In this document: piece by piece, positions 17,449-24,091 of the stretch
Numbering within the stretch: position 1 is the first letter of the stretch
Layout: each line of letters starts with the position of its first letter
DNA from: JAMOAD01 sp023621955
GTDB taxonomy: Bacteria; Acidobacteriota; Aminicenantia; JAMOAD01
Length of the DNA: 24,091 nucleotides
NCBI GenBank assembly: GCA_035403085.1
Contig: DAONEM010000032.1
Span: 1 to 24,091 of the forward strand
Reading direction: 5' to 3'
The notes under the pieces: generated by a model
What the model saw: only the letters and a program-made list of their open reading frames with translations
Database searches by the model: none
Told to the model about the DNA's origin: nothing
Program-made: the position numbers and the translations under genes

Positions 17449-19404
17449 TTAGAAGTTGATCTGTCCGTCCAGATGCAGCTGCGCCGTGGTATCGGACTTC
17501 CCGGCAAGGGTATTGCGAAGAACCCCTCCCCGAATTCCCACGAGAAAAACGACCGGCCTCTTCCCGACGCTCTTTTCAAGGAGAAAGCCTCCCTCCCCGT
17601 TCAGATAAGTCACACTCTCCAGCCCTGAGACGGCGGTACGGATCCAAGCGCCGGTGAGCGTCATCTGAAGGAACTGAGGTACCAAGACGATGGCTCCGCT
17701 TACGTAAAGGTTCAACAGCTTGGTGGTCGGCCCCGAGGGCGACTCGACCCGGGAGTAGCCGAAAGAGGGAGCGAAACGGTTCCCCTTCTGGTCGCTGAAG
17801 GAGAGGCCGATGTTTGCCGAAAGGCTCTTCCCGTCTTTTTCGGGGAAGGCGTCGCTCTTGATGGAGTCCCAAACCCCCGAAAGGGAGAGGAGGGTCCCCT
17901 CTCTAAGGGTCAGGTCCAGACCTGCGGTAATCCCATCACGATGCAGCTCTCCCTCCGGAAGGACCTGGCTACCCGCTTCAGCCTCCTGGTCGGCTCTCTG
18001 GAAACCTCCCCTGAGAGAGATGCCACTGCTGGGCATCCAGGTGAGATCAACGTTAAACCCCTCGTTTCGGCTCACCAGATCCAGGGGGTTGTCACTCTCC
18101 TCTGTCTCTTCCCTCTGCCACCGGGTCCCGATTCCCATACGGGAAAAACGCAAGCCTAGCTCGGCGGCGAGATTTTCCCGTCCGGCGGTAAAGAAGGGAA
18201 GGCCGATGGAACCGAACTCCTTCTCTTGACGGTTCCACCTGAGGCCGCTCTCGAAGAACCCCCTCCTGAAGCTTCCCTCCACCCTCAAGGCCTTGCCGGA
18301 AAGAGCCTCTTCGCCGTCTTGAGTGTCGGCGTCGTAGTCGCTTAGGGCCACCTCTGAATCGACCCTCAGGCCCTCTATGGGAGAGAGCCCCCCTATGAAG
18401 GAGATCAAAGAGCCCTTTCGCGGCTTATAAAAACTCTGATAGGCGTTGTTCGTTCCCAGGGAGGGGTCATCCTTCCCCGTCAGGAAGAGGAGCTTTAGGG
18501 AGACCCAGGGATCCCCCTTCCACCCGACACTTCCTCCAAAAAGGGCCGTATCGGACCGAGGAATCCCGATCCCCTGGAACTCGGTTCTCTGATTCTGAAG
18601 GGAGAAGAGGAGGACCCGGAACCGACCGTCATCGTAGCCCAAGGAGGCGCCGCGCCGGCCTCCGCTCAGGGAGAATTGGCCCTCGTTCATGGCGATCTCA
18701 CCGACCTCTAGGGCAAAGGAGCCACTCTTGGCCAGGAGTTTCAGATCCGGAAGGTCCGCCTTGGGATCATCCTGGGAGCGGTAGTAGGCTCGGGCTTCGA
18801 AGTTGATCTCCTGGTTCCCCTTCTGAAAGCGGTAGCCCGCCTTCAGGTTGCCGCCGTACCCGGTGGAAGTCGAACTGGAGGCGCCTCCTCCTGGGAAGAG
18901 GGTCGTACTCTCCCCGAACAGGTCTCCGCCTACGCTCAGAGCGGAGTTCCTGCTCTCGCCAGTCCGGGAGGGCTCTCTCTGTGCCTCCCGGAGAGGAGGA
19001 CCGGGAAGGATCTCCCCGGGTAAGGTCTGGGGACCCTCCGCCGATGAGACGAGAAAAAGGGTTTCCGGAACCTGTTCCGGGAGGTAGACAACCTCCACCG
19101 CCCCCTTCAGGGCGAAGTAGTACTCCAGCCTCTTCCCCTGAAACGTAGAGGTCTCGAGGGAGACGGCGAAGGAGTGCCCCTCCCCCTTGGTCAAGGGCAA
19201 GGATCGAAAGTTCTCCTCCCCTTCGGCCCGAAAGAAGAGAGCGGCCCATTGGCAAAGCGCCTCCGTTTCCACCACGATCTTCAGAGGGACGCCGGAGGAG
19301 TAAGATCCCGGAACCTTATGGACGGCTACGCCTTGAGAGAGAAGCGGCAAGGCCAAAAAGCTGAGAAGAAAAACCAGAGGGATAGGCCTGGACTTTTTCG
19401 TCAC
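17449..19404 (-). CDS. porin-like outer-membrane beta-barrel protein
   Basis: A 651-residue protein with a signal peptide (about 1-26), a small N-terminal Ig-like domain (about 28-120), a proline-rich linker (about 121-155) and a long C-terminal region of short alternating hydrophobic strands and polar turns (about 155-651). It ends HLDGQINF, with the terminal phenylalanine expected of proteins inserted by the BAM machinery. Substrate and channel function are unknown. It uses a GTG start with AAGGGGAG 6 nt upstream. It is the first gene of the surface operon, so a role in anchoring or exporting the two secreted proteins encoded after it is plausible, but no secretion-family signature (POTRA, TpsB, PorV) was recognised. 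Confidence 0.82.
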   Translation of the reverse strand: MTKKSRPIPLVFLLSFLALPLLSQGVAVHKVPGSYSSGVPLKIVVETEALCQWAALFFRAEGEENFRSLPLTKGEGHSFAVSLETSTFQGKRLEYYFALKGAVEVVYLPEQVPETLFLVSSAEGPQTLPGEILPGPPLREAQREPSRTGESRNSALSVGGDLFGESTTLFPGGGASSSTSTGYGGNLKAGYRFQKGNQEINFEARAYYRSQDDPKADLPDLKLLAKSGSFALEVGEIAMNEGQFSLSGGRRGASLGYDDGRFRVLLFSLQNQRTEFQGIGIPRSDTALFGGSVGWKGDPWVSLKLLFLTGKDDPSLGTNNAYQSFYKPRKGSLISFIGGLSPIEGLRVDSEVALSDYDADTQDGEEALSGKALRVEGSFRRGFFESGLRWNRQEKEFGSIGLPFFTAGRENLAAELGLRFSRMGIGTRWQREETEESDNPLDLVSRNEGFNVDLTWMPSSGISLRGGFQRADQEAEAGSQVLPEGELHRDGITAGLDLTLREGTLLSLSGVWDSIKSDAFPEKDGKSLSANIGLSFSDQKGNRFAPSFGYSRVESPSGPTTKLLNLYVSGAIVLVPQFLQMTLTGAWIRTAVSGLESVTYLNGEGGFLLEKSVGKRPVVFLVGIRGGVLRNTLAGKSDTTAQLHLDGQINF

Positions 19405-19434
19405 ATTGCACTCCCCTTAACCCCGTTTGCCAAG

Positions 19435-19463
19435 ATTCTTTCACAAGTCGTAGAAGAGAACAA
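19435..19463 (-). promoter_or_regulatory. possible promoter of the surface operon
   Basis: On the minus strand, TTGTTC (19463-19458), a 17-bp spacer and AAGAAT (19440-19435) preceded by TGA, giving an extended -10 context. Initiation would fall about 25 nt before the GTG start. The hexamers are poor, so this is tentative. Confidence 0.3.
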
Positions 19464-19619
19464 GAAAATTGAAATATCGATTCCCTCTCCTCCCTTCCCA
19501 TAGGTCTCTCTTCTATGGTGCCTTTCGGAGTTTTGACAGATCGGAGGTCCTCTTTTTATCCCTTACCCCTTGTTCTCTTTCGTCATCTCAACGGCTTTTT
19601 CCAAGGCTTGCTCCCCCGC

Positions 19620-19635
19620 ACGGTCGGCGGACCGT
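19620..19635. repeat. perfect 6-bp inverted repeat (hairpin or operator)
   Basis: ACGGTC-GGCG-GACCGT, perfect arms with a 4-base loop, in the gene-free region upstream of the surface operon. No T-run follows on either strand, so it is not a standard terminator. Confidence 0.45.
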
Positions 19636-19859
19636 CAATAACGGAGAGGAGAGAGGCGGCCTTTCCCATGGAAGAACGCATCAAGAAAAGGCGTTACCGC
19701 ACTTTGAAACCTCTCAGGGAGTGTCGTGTCAGATGGCGACTCCCCTCGATGAGCCTCTAAGGTTGCTCCCCACTAAGAAGGACCTCTTATCAGGGTTGGG
19801 GATTCCCCTCAAGGCAGAAGGGCCCCAGGGAGGAGAGGGATTTCCAAGGGTCTGAAAAT

Positions 19860-20540
19860 TTAACGCCTTTCGGTCAACTCCATGGCGCCGCTTCCTTCCT
19901 TCCCGGACCTCTTCCCGTAACGCAGGAAGAGACCATCCGAGAGGGAGTACCAGTAGTCCCCCTTCCAGAAGAGGGAGAGGAGGCCGGTGAGGCTCATCTC
20001 GACCCGAAGGGTTTGCACGCTTTCACCCAGGGAGAGGATCTTCTCCCTCGATCTCTTCGTCGCCTTCACCTTTCCCGCCTTCATCGCTCCCGGCCCGTTG
20101 ACACCCACAGACCAGAAGACCGTCTCCCTCTCCCCGGAGAGGACGAAGGGCATCAGCCCCAGGTGGAAGAGTTGGTTCCAGGAGCGGGAGTCGATTTCCA
20201 TCTCCTTCTCGATCTTCTCCCCTTTGTAGAGGCCCTTGAGCCGGAGAGAATCCCCCACCCGCTCGCAAAGGATCCGCGTTCCCTCTCCGGGAGAGTCCAA
20301 CTCCCATCGGAGGGTCCTTAAGAGGGCATCGGTCGTGTAGATCTGGGAGACCTTAGAACCGGAGCCCTCGGATTCCAAGTGGATCCGGTACCCTCCCCCC
20401 TCACCGAGAACATGGAAACGGTGGATGGTCTTCCCTTCCCTGTAAACCAGGGAGGAGGGGAGTTGCCAAGAAAAGAGCGCGGAGGTGGTGAGAAAGAGGA
20501 AGAGGGAGAAGAGGAGAGTCCTTCCCGGTGGAGTGGTCAC
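19860..20540 (-). CDS. exported DUF3108-like protein of unknown function
   Basis: A 226-residue protein with a signal peptide (about 1-24, core TLLFSLFLFLTTSALFSW). The rest is beta-rich, and its overall pattern (a YREGK-type strand early, a long set of alternating strands, a GDYWYSL strand near the end) resembles DUF3108 periplasmic proteins; the resemblance is by eye and moderate. Its GTG start overlaps the EamA stop as GTGA, with GGGGGGA just upstream, so its translation is coupled to the transporter. A role at the cell envelope is inferred; no active site is visible. Confidence 0.65.
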   Translation of the reverse strand: MTTPPGRTLLFSLFLFLTTSALFSWQLPSSLVYREGKTIHRFHVLGEGGGYRIHLESEGSGSKVSQIYTTDALLRTLRWELDSPGEGTRILCERVGDSLRLKGLYKGEKIEKEMEIDSRSWNQLFHLGLMPFVLSGERETVFWSVGVNGPGAMKAGKVKATKRSREKILSLGESVQTLRVEMSLTGLLSLFWKGDYWYSLSDGLFLRYGKRSGKEGSGAMELTERR

Positions 20541-21454
20541 TCTTCCCCCCAGGATCCCTTGACCTTCTCCAGGAAGAGGAGAAAGGCTCCGTCGCTTCGA
20601 ATCACCAGAAGACTGCCCCAGAGGAGGAGGAAGAGACCGATGCCGAAGATCGGCCCGACCCTCTCGGAGAGGAAGACAACGGCGAAGAGAGAGGCGAAGG
20701 CAGGCTTGAGGAAGAAGATCACCGACGAAGAGAGCGCCGAGAAACGCTCCAGGGTCTTGATGAAGGTGAGATAGGCCAGGCCGCTCACACCGATCCCCAG
20801 ATAGAGGAAGGCCGCCAGGGGTTTCGGTTTCAAGAAGAGATCCGGGGGAAGGAGGAGGGGGCGGCCTGTGAAGAGGAGGAAGAGAAGGATCCCCAGCAGG
20901 CCGAAGAAAAAAGAGACAACGTTGACCTCCAAGGGGGAGGACCCCTTCAGGGCCCTCTTACTCAGGAGAATGTAGAGGGCGAAAGAGAGGGCGGCAAAGA
21001 GGGCGAAAAGATCCCCCCGCTTCGGAGAGAAACCGTTGGAGAAGAGGACGATTCCAATCCCCACCAGACCGAGAAGGATTCCGGCCCAACGACGGAGGTT
21101 TCTGGACTCTCTCTGAAGAGCTCCCCCGATGAGGAAGACGAAGAGAGGGTTGGAACAAAAGATCAGGGCCGTCTGGGAGGCTGTCCCGTTGAGCACGGCG
21201 AGCTGAAGGCAAGACATGGAAAAGGAGGTGTTCAGAAGCCCCAGAAAGGCTAAATAGAGGAGCCTGCGAAAGGGAACGCGGAGGAGGGACCCGATTCCTC
21301 CGTAAGAGGGGGCCGCCTTGATGGAGAGCAGGACGAGGAAACCGATGAAGAAACGGTGCAGTGTCAAGGTAAAGGGATCGGCCATCCCCATGAGGGGTTT
21401 GCTTACCACCTCCATGGAGCTAAAGAAGAGAAGGGTCAGAAGGAAGTATCCCAT
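20537..21454 (-). CDS. EamA-family (DMT superfamily) transporter
   Basis: A 305-residue membrane protein with ten hydrophobic segments arranged as two EamA repeats of five helices. The typical first helix carries VVSKPLM, and the repeat signatures LQLAVLNGTASQTALIFCSNPLFV and SGLAYLTFIKTLERFSALSSS...FLKP are clear. Family members export amino acids, nucleosides or other metabolites; the substrate cannot be predicted. The ATG at 21454 is needed to keep the first helix, yet it has no ribosome binding site. A 28-codon ORF ends 3 nt before it in the same frame (listed separately), so translation may depend on reinitiation. It is the promoter-proximal main gene of a two-gene operon with the DUF3108-like gene. 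Confidence 0.9.
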   Translation of the reverse strand: MGYFLLTLLFFSSMEVVSKPLMGMADPFTLTLHRFFIGFLVLLSIKAAPSYGGIGSLLRVPFRRLLYLAFLGLLNTSFSMSCLQLAVLNGTASQTALIFCSNPLFVFLIGGALQRESRNLRRWAGILLGLVGIGIVLFSNGFSPKRGDLFALFAALSFALYILLSKRALKGSSPLEVNVVSFFFGLLGILLFLLFTGRPLLLPPDLFLKPKPLAAFLYLGIGVSGLAYLTFIKTLERFSALSSSVIFFLKPAFASLFAVVFLSERVGPIFGIGLFLLLWGSLLVIRSDGAFLLFLEKVKGSWGEE

Positions 21455-21457
21455 GGC

Positions 21458-21544
21458 TCACACCGGGGAGGCGAGTCCGACGAAGAAGAGAAGGGCTTCG
21501 GAAGGACCCGTCCTCTCCAGGAGTCGACTCTCTCGTAGTTTCAT
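21458..21544 (-). CDS. possible 28-codon leader ORF upstream of EamA
   Basis: On the minus strand an ATG with GGGAGG 5 nt upstream opens a 28-codon frame ending in TGA at 21458. One codon (GCC) and then the EamA ATG follow in the same frame. The peptide has a basic front (MKLRESRLLER) and a hydrophobic end (ALLFFVGLASPV). Since EamA itself lacks a ribosome binding site, the leader may supply ribosomes by reinitiation. Alternatives are an in-frame nonsense mutation in a longer EamA N-terminus, or chance. Confidence 0.4.
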   Translation of the reverse strand: MKLRESRLLERTGPSEALLFFVGLASPV

Positions 21545-21617
21545 GAAGCCTCCCGCTTTCCAAGAATCCTCTGACACCGCTCTTACTAAGGGGTTCTCCT
21601 CAAAAAGACCCCGATCT

Positions 21618-21647
21618 CTTTTACACTACTTCCCTCGGCTAGGTCAA
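21618..21647 (-). promoter_or_regulatory. probable promoter of leader ORF-EamA operon
   Basis: On the minus strand, -35 TTGACC (21647-21642), an 18-bp spacer and -10 TAAAAG (21623-21618). The transcript would start near 21611, about 65 nt before the leader ORF. Confidence 0.45.
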
Positions 21648-21763
21648 GTCCCGCCACAGAGCGTGAAAAGGGGCAAGAAAGGGGAACGGCCATAGTCAAG
21701 CCACCCTTTCCCGCTCTCTCTGATCCCCCGAGTCGCTCACAGGGATCTCTTTTCCCTCCTCTG

Positions 21764-21792
21764 TTGGAAACTCTCACCTCCTGTGGTATCTT
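21764..21792 (+). promoter_or_regulatory. probable promoter of the membrane-M24 peptidase gene
   Basis: -35 TTGGAA (21764-21769), a 17-bp spacer and -10 TATCTT (21787-21792), with TGG directly before it as an extended -10. Initiation is expected near 21799, giving a leader of about 24 nt that contains GGAGGAAA just before the ATG at 21823. Confidence 0.6.
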
Positions 21793-21822
21793 TGAAGATC
21801 AGAGACCGAACCGGAGGAAACC

Positions 21823-23442
21823 ATGGCGGGGTTAGTCGTCGTCGGGCTGTTGGGGCTCTTCTTTTGGCTCTCGGGACGTTGGACCCACCTCTACCTCTTC
21901 GCTCTCCTCTCCTTCCTGGTGGGCCTCTTCTTCGCCCTCTCCTCCAAGGAGATGCCCTCCACCCTCGCCCTTCCTCTGGGAGGAATCCTCTGCCTCTTCC
22001 TCCTCGTCCCCCTAGCGGTTCTCCTCAGACGTTGGTTCAGGGGCCTTCTCTACGGTCTCGCCCTTCCTCTCCTCCTGGGGGTTCTCTTTCTCACGCTCCG
22101 CCTCTTCTCACCGATCCAGCCCGTCCCCCTCTTGGTATCGGCCTTCTGTGGAATCCTTCTCTCCTGGTTCTTCCCCAAGACCATGGTCTCCCTTTGGAGT
22201 GCGACCATCGGCTCCCTGGCCATGGGGTTCGCTCTCCGCAGCCTCTTGGGAAGAACACCGTTGCCGGGCTTTCCGGAGCTCCTCGGGGTTCTGGTCGGGA
22301 CCCTCCTACAGTGCTCTCTGCTCGGTCGTTGGGAAAAGGAGAGGCGGGGCTTCTGGTCCCGCTTTGACCCCGAGAGAGGTTACGATCAACCCGTTTCCCG
22401 CACCCTCTCGGTCTCTCTCAGAAGCCTCTTCTTCCTTATCCCTCTGCTCTTTCTCCTCTCGGTTCTCACACCAACCTACCGAATCACCCCGGGGAGCGTC
22501 CAAGCCGCCAGGATGGAGCGGCTCTCACAGAGGGGAGATAAGCCGATCTCCGGAGGGTTGGTCTGGTGTTCGGACAACCTCTTCTACCTCACCGGGTTGA
22601 GAAGGAAGGCTCCAGCATGGGTCACTACCGAGGAAGATGTGAAGACGCCTTTCCACATCCTCCGCTCTCTTCCCCTCTTGGACAAGGGGTTGCTCCGTAT
22701 CCGTTCCGTCAAAGATCTCGAGGAGATTGAGACAATCGCCACCGCCTGTTTCATCACCACGGAATCTCTCAAGAGGGTCCTCCCCCTCGTCATTTCGGGA
22801 ACCTCCGAGAGCTCTTTGGCAAAAGCGGTGGAGGAGGAGATGGTCCGTCTCGGAGCCGAGAAGGTCCCCGCCTTCTCTTCCATCGTCGCCGCAGGGGCAA
22901 GCGCGGTCAACCCCCACTACGGTAAGCGCGCCTCCCGCCTTCGGGCCGGCGAGCTCCTGGTTGTGGATATCGGTTGCCGCTACAAAGGCTACTGTTCCGA
23001 CCTGACCAGAACCCTCCCCATCAACGGCTCCTTCTCCTACCGTCAGAAGGTGCTCTACGAAGCCGTTCTCTCTGCGCAGAAGGCGGCCCTCTCGGTTCTT
23101 CGCGAAGGGGTCACCCTACGGGAGGTCGAAGAGGAGGCCCGCAAGAGCCTTCGGGAAAAGAACCTGGATAAGTACTTTATCCATGGGCTAAGCCACCACA
23201 TCGGGATCTCCGTTCACGACCCCATCATCACCTCTCCCGACGAGCCTCTGAAAGAGGGGATGGTCATCTCTATAGAGCCCGGAGTCTACATCAAAGAAGA
23301 GGGAATCGGCATCCGAATCGAGGAGACCGTCCTGTTGACAACCCAGGGCTATCGGAGCCTTACGGAGGGTTTTCCCCGAGAGGTCGAAGAGGTGGAGAAG
23401 CTGATCCGGGCAAGCCGGAGGGCGAAGGCGACACCCCCTTGA
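21823..23442 (+). CDS. polytopic membrane protein fused to an M24 (Xaa-Pro-type) metallopeptidase
   Basis: A 539-residue protein with two parts. Residues 1-220 hold seven or eight hydrophobic segments (about 2-18, 22-40, 46-68, 74-95, 99-118, 122-141, 149-167, 199-216) and match no family I know. Residues about 230-530 are an M24 peptidase of the PepP/PepQ kind: a shortened creatinase-N segment (SDNLFYLTGLR at 250-260) and then the pita-bread fold with all five dinuclear metal ligands, Asp382 (VVDIG), Asp393 (SDLTRT), His458 (GLSHHIG), Glu485 (SIEPGVY) and Glu500 (RIEE), plus His465. It should cleave an N-terminal residue before proline at the membrane face. Ordinary family members are soluble. 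GGAGG lies 7 nt before the ATG. Single gene with its own promoter. Confidence 0.9.
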   Translation: MAGLVVVGLLGLFFWLSGRWTHLYLFALLSFLVGLFFALSSKEMPSTLALPLGGILCLFLLVPLAVLLRRWFRGLLYGLALPLLLGVLFLTLRLFSPIQPVPLLVSAFCGILLSWFFPKTMVSLWSATIGSLAMGFALRSLLGRTPLPGFPELLGVLVGTLLQCSLLGRWEKERRGFWSRFDPERGYDQPVSRTLSVSLRSLFFLIPLLFLLSVLTPTYRITPGSVQAARMERLSQRGDKPISGGLVWCSDNLFYLTGLRRKAPAWVTTEEDVKTPFHILRSLPLLDKGLLRIRSVKDLEEIETIATACFITTESLKRVLPLVISGTSESSLAKAVEEEMVRLGAEKVPAFSSIVAAGASAVNPHYGKRASRLRAGELLVVDIGCRYKGYCSDLTRTLPINGSFSYRQKVLYEAVLSAQKAALSVLREGVTLREVEEEARKSLREKNLDKYFIHGLSHHIGISVHDPIITSPDEPLKEGMVISIEPGVYIKEEGIGIRIEETVLLTTQGYRSLTEGFPREVEEVEKLIRASRRAKATPP

Positions 23443-24091
23443 CCCCGTCGAGGGTTCCCAGGAAGGCGGAGATCTCCCCCAGAACGAGCGAGAAAGAGTC
23501 CCTCAACGCCCCGTGGCCTCCCGGCAGAAGGACCAGAGTCCTGACCTTGGCAGGAGAGAGACCGATGAGGAGGGAGCCGTCCCGGAAAGGGACTTCCCTG
23601 TCCTGAGCCGCGGAGAAGATCAGAAGGGGTTGACGGATTGCGCCGGCCCAACGGAGAGGATCCCCCCGACCGTAATTCCAACCCAACTCCCAGGCCAAGG
23701 AGAGACGAACCATAGGGAAGAAGAGGGCCGACGGGAGCCCCTGCTCTGAGAGTTGCTTCCGGAAGAGGCTGTCTATGGAGGCGTAGGGGCAGAGGGCGAT
23801 CACAAAGTCTCCCGCTTGGTAGCGGCCGGCGGCGCTGAGAACGGAGGCCGCCCCCAGGGAGTAGCCGAAGAGGCCGACACTCTGTCCCTGGGCCAACCCC
23901 TTTTTCAGGAAGAGAACCGCATCCGAAACGGCCCGCCCCTCCCGATCTGCGAAGGTGATCCTCTTCCCTTCACTCTCTCCGAAGGCCGGAAGATCGAAGA
24001 GGAAGAGACCGTAACCCTGACGGGAGAGGGGAAGGGCCAACTTCAGGAGGGAGGCTTTTCCGCCTCGGGGATAGCCGTACCCGTGAACGGC
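23360..24091 (-). CDS. alpha/beta hydrolase, N-terminus cut by window edge
   Basis: The frame is open to the right edge, where it reads AVHGYGYPRGGKASLL, the oxyanion-hole strand of a serine alpha/beta hydrolase; the TTG at 24040 is internal and the start lies beyond the window. The nucleophile elbow is GYSLGAAS, the acidic residue is probably the Asp of AAQDREVP and the histidine that of PGGHGAL, so the triad is complete. LPAFGESEGKR is typical of COG1073/BEM46-like hydrolases. The substrate is unknown. The last about 28 residues are Pro/Gly/Ser-rich and lie antisense to the end of the M24 gene (83-bp overlap). Confidence 0.85.
   Translation of the reverse strand, partial: AVHGYGYPRGGKASLLKLALPLSRQGYGLFLFDLPAFGESEGKRITFADREGRAVSDAVLFLKKGLAQGQSVGLFGYSLGAASVLSAAGRYQAGDFVIALCPYASIDSLFRKQLSEQGLPSALFFPMVRLSLAWELGWNYGRGDPLRWAGAIRQPLLIFSAAQDREVPFRDGSLLIGLSPAKVRTLVLLPGGHGALRDSFSLVLGEISAFLGTLDGVKGVSPSPSGLPGSASPPLRPLGENPP

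Larger units (their letters stand above)
19405..19859. other. 455-bp stretch without a gene
   Basis: Lies between the DUF3108-like gene and the barrel-protein gene. Short frames here have no ribosome binding site, no recognisable motif and atypical composition. It holds a weak promoter for the surface operon (19435-19463), an inverted repeat at 19620-19635, a small dyad GGGGATTCCCC at 19798-19808, and on the plus strand a TTGACA near 19533 with no good -10. No known riboswitch or tRNA fold was recognised. Confidence 0.6.

Noticed and set aside
19469..19855. Plus-strand open frames of up to 128 codons in the gene-free region
   Set aside because: No ribosome binding site, composition unlike the real genes and no domain signature.
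4053..19859. c-di-GMP riboswitch upstream of surface or cyclase genes
   Set aside because: No GEMM-I/II core could be recognised by eye in the untranslated gaps; a covariance-model search would be needed to exclude it fully.

Overview
The window looks like a draft or metagenome-derived scaffold from a GC-rich, Gram-negative-type (diderm) bacterium. The diderm call rests on a porin-like outer-membrane protein ending in phenylalanine (17449-19404), several Sec signal peptides, and a type IV pilus PilT-family ATPase. A run of exactly 100 N (3610-3709) is an assembly gap. The phylum cannot be fixed from sequence alone; the mix of pilus motor, PKD/FN3 surface proteins, multi-PAS signalling proteins and an SdpI-type membrane protein would fit Acidobacteriota/Aminicenantes-like or deltaproteobacterial lineages. 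No rRNA, tRNA, CRISPR array, transposase or phage structural gene was seen.

Left part (1-4052): the 3' portion of a pilT-like gene (+) meets a flavin-reductase-like gene (-) tail to tail. Upstream of the latter on the minus strand is a cytosolic receiver-PAS-histidine kinase. Across the assembly gap lies the C-terminal end of an S24 (LexA/CI-like) regulator (+).

Central minus-strand block (4053-9538): peptide-deformylase homologue, then an ArsR repressor (SdpR-like), an SdpI-like membrane protein and an exported serine hydrolase. The last three are tightly overlapped, and a five-PAS diguanylate cyclase follows 77 bp downstream. The ArsR gene is preceded by a near-consensus promoter (TTGACA, 17 bp, TAATAT) whose -10 box is overlapped by a perfect 24-bp dyad, the expected autorepressor operator.

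Surface block (9669-19404, minus strand): an outer-membrane beta-barrel protein, a 1927-residue exported PKD/TIG-like protein and a six-module FN3 protein. They are separated by only 30 and 11 nt, each with a good ribosome binding site, so they almost certainly form one operon. This is the most likely under-described system here: a barrel plus two secreted multi-domain partners.

Right part (19405-24091): a 455-bp gene-free stretch, a small exported DUF3108-like protein overlapping the end of an EamA transporter gene, then a divergent intergenic region with promoters facing both ways and a possible 28-codon leader ORF in frame with EamA. Next comes a membrane protein carrying a complete M24 (Xaa-Pro) peptidase domain at its C-terminus. 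The window ends inside an alpha/beta hydrolase gene that overlaps the peptidase gene tail to tail by 83 bp.

How they may work together (inference): pilus motor, cyclic-di-GMP synthesis, two-component signalling and a large surface operon lie close together, which fits a surface-attachment or motility theme, but nothing in the sequence ties them into one regulon.
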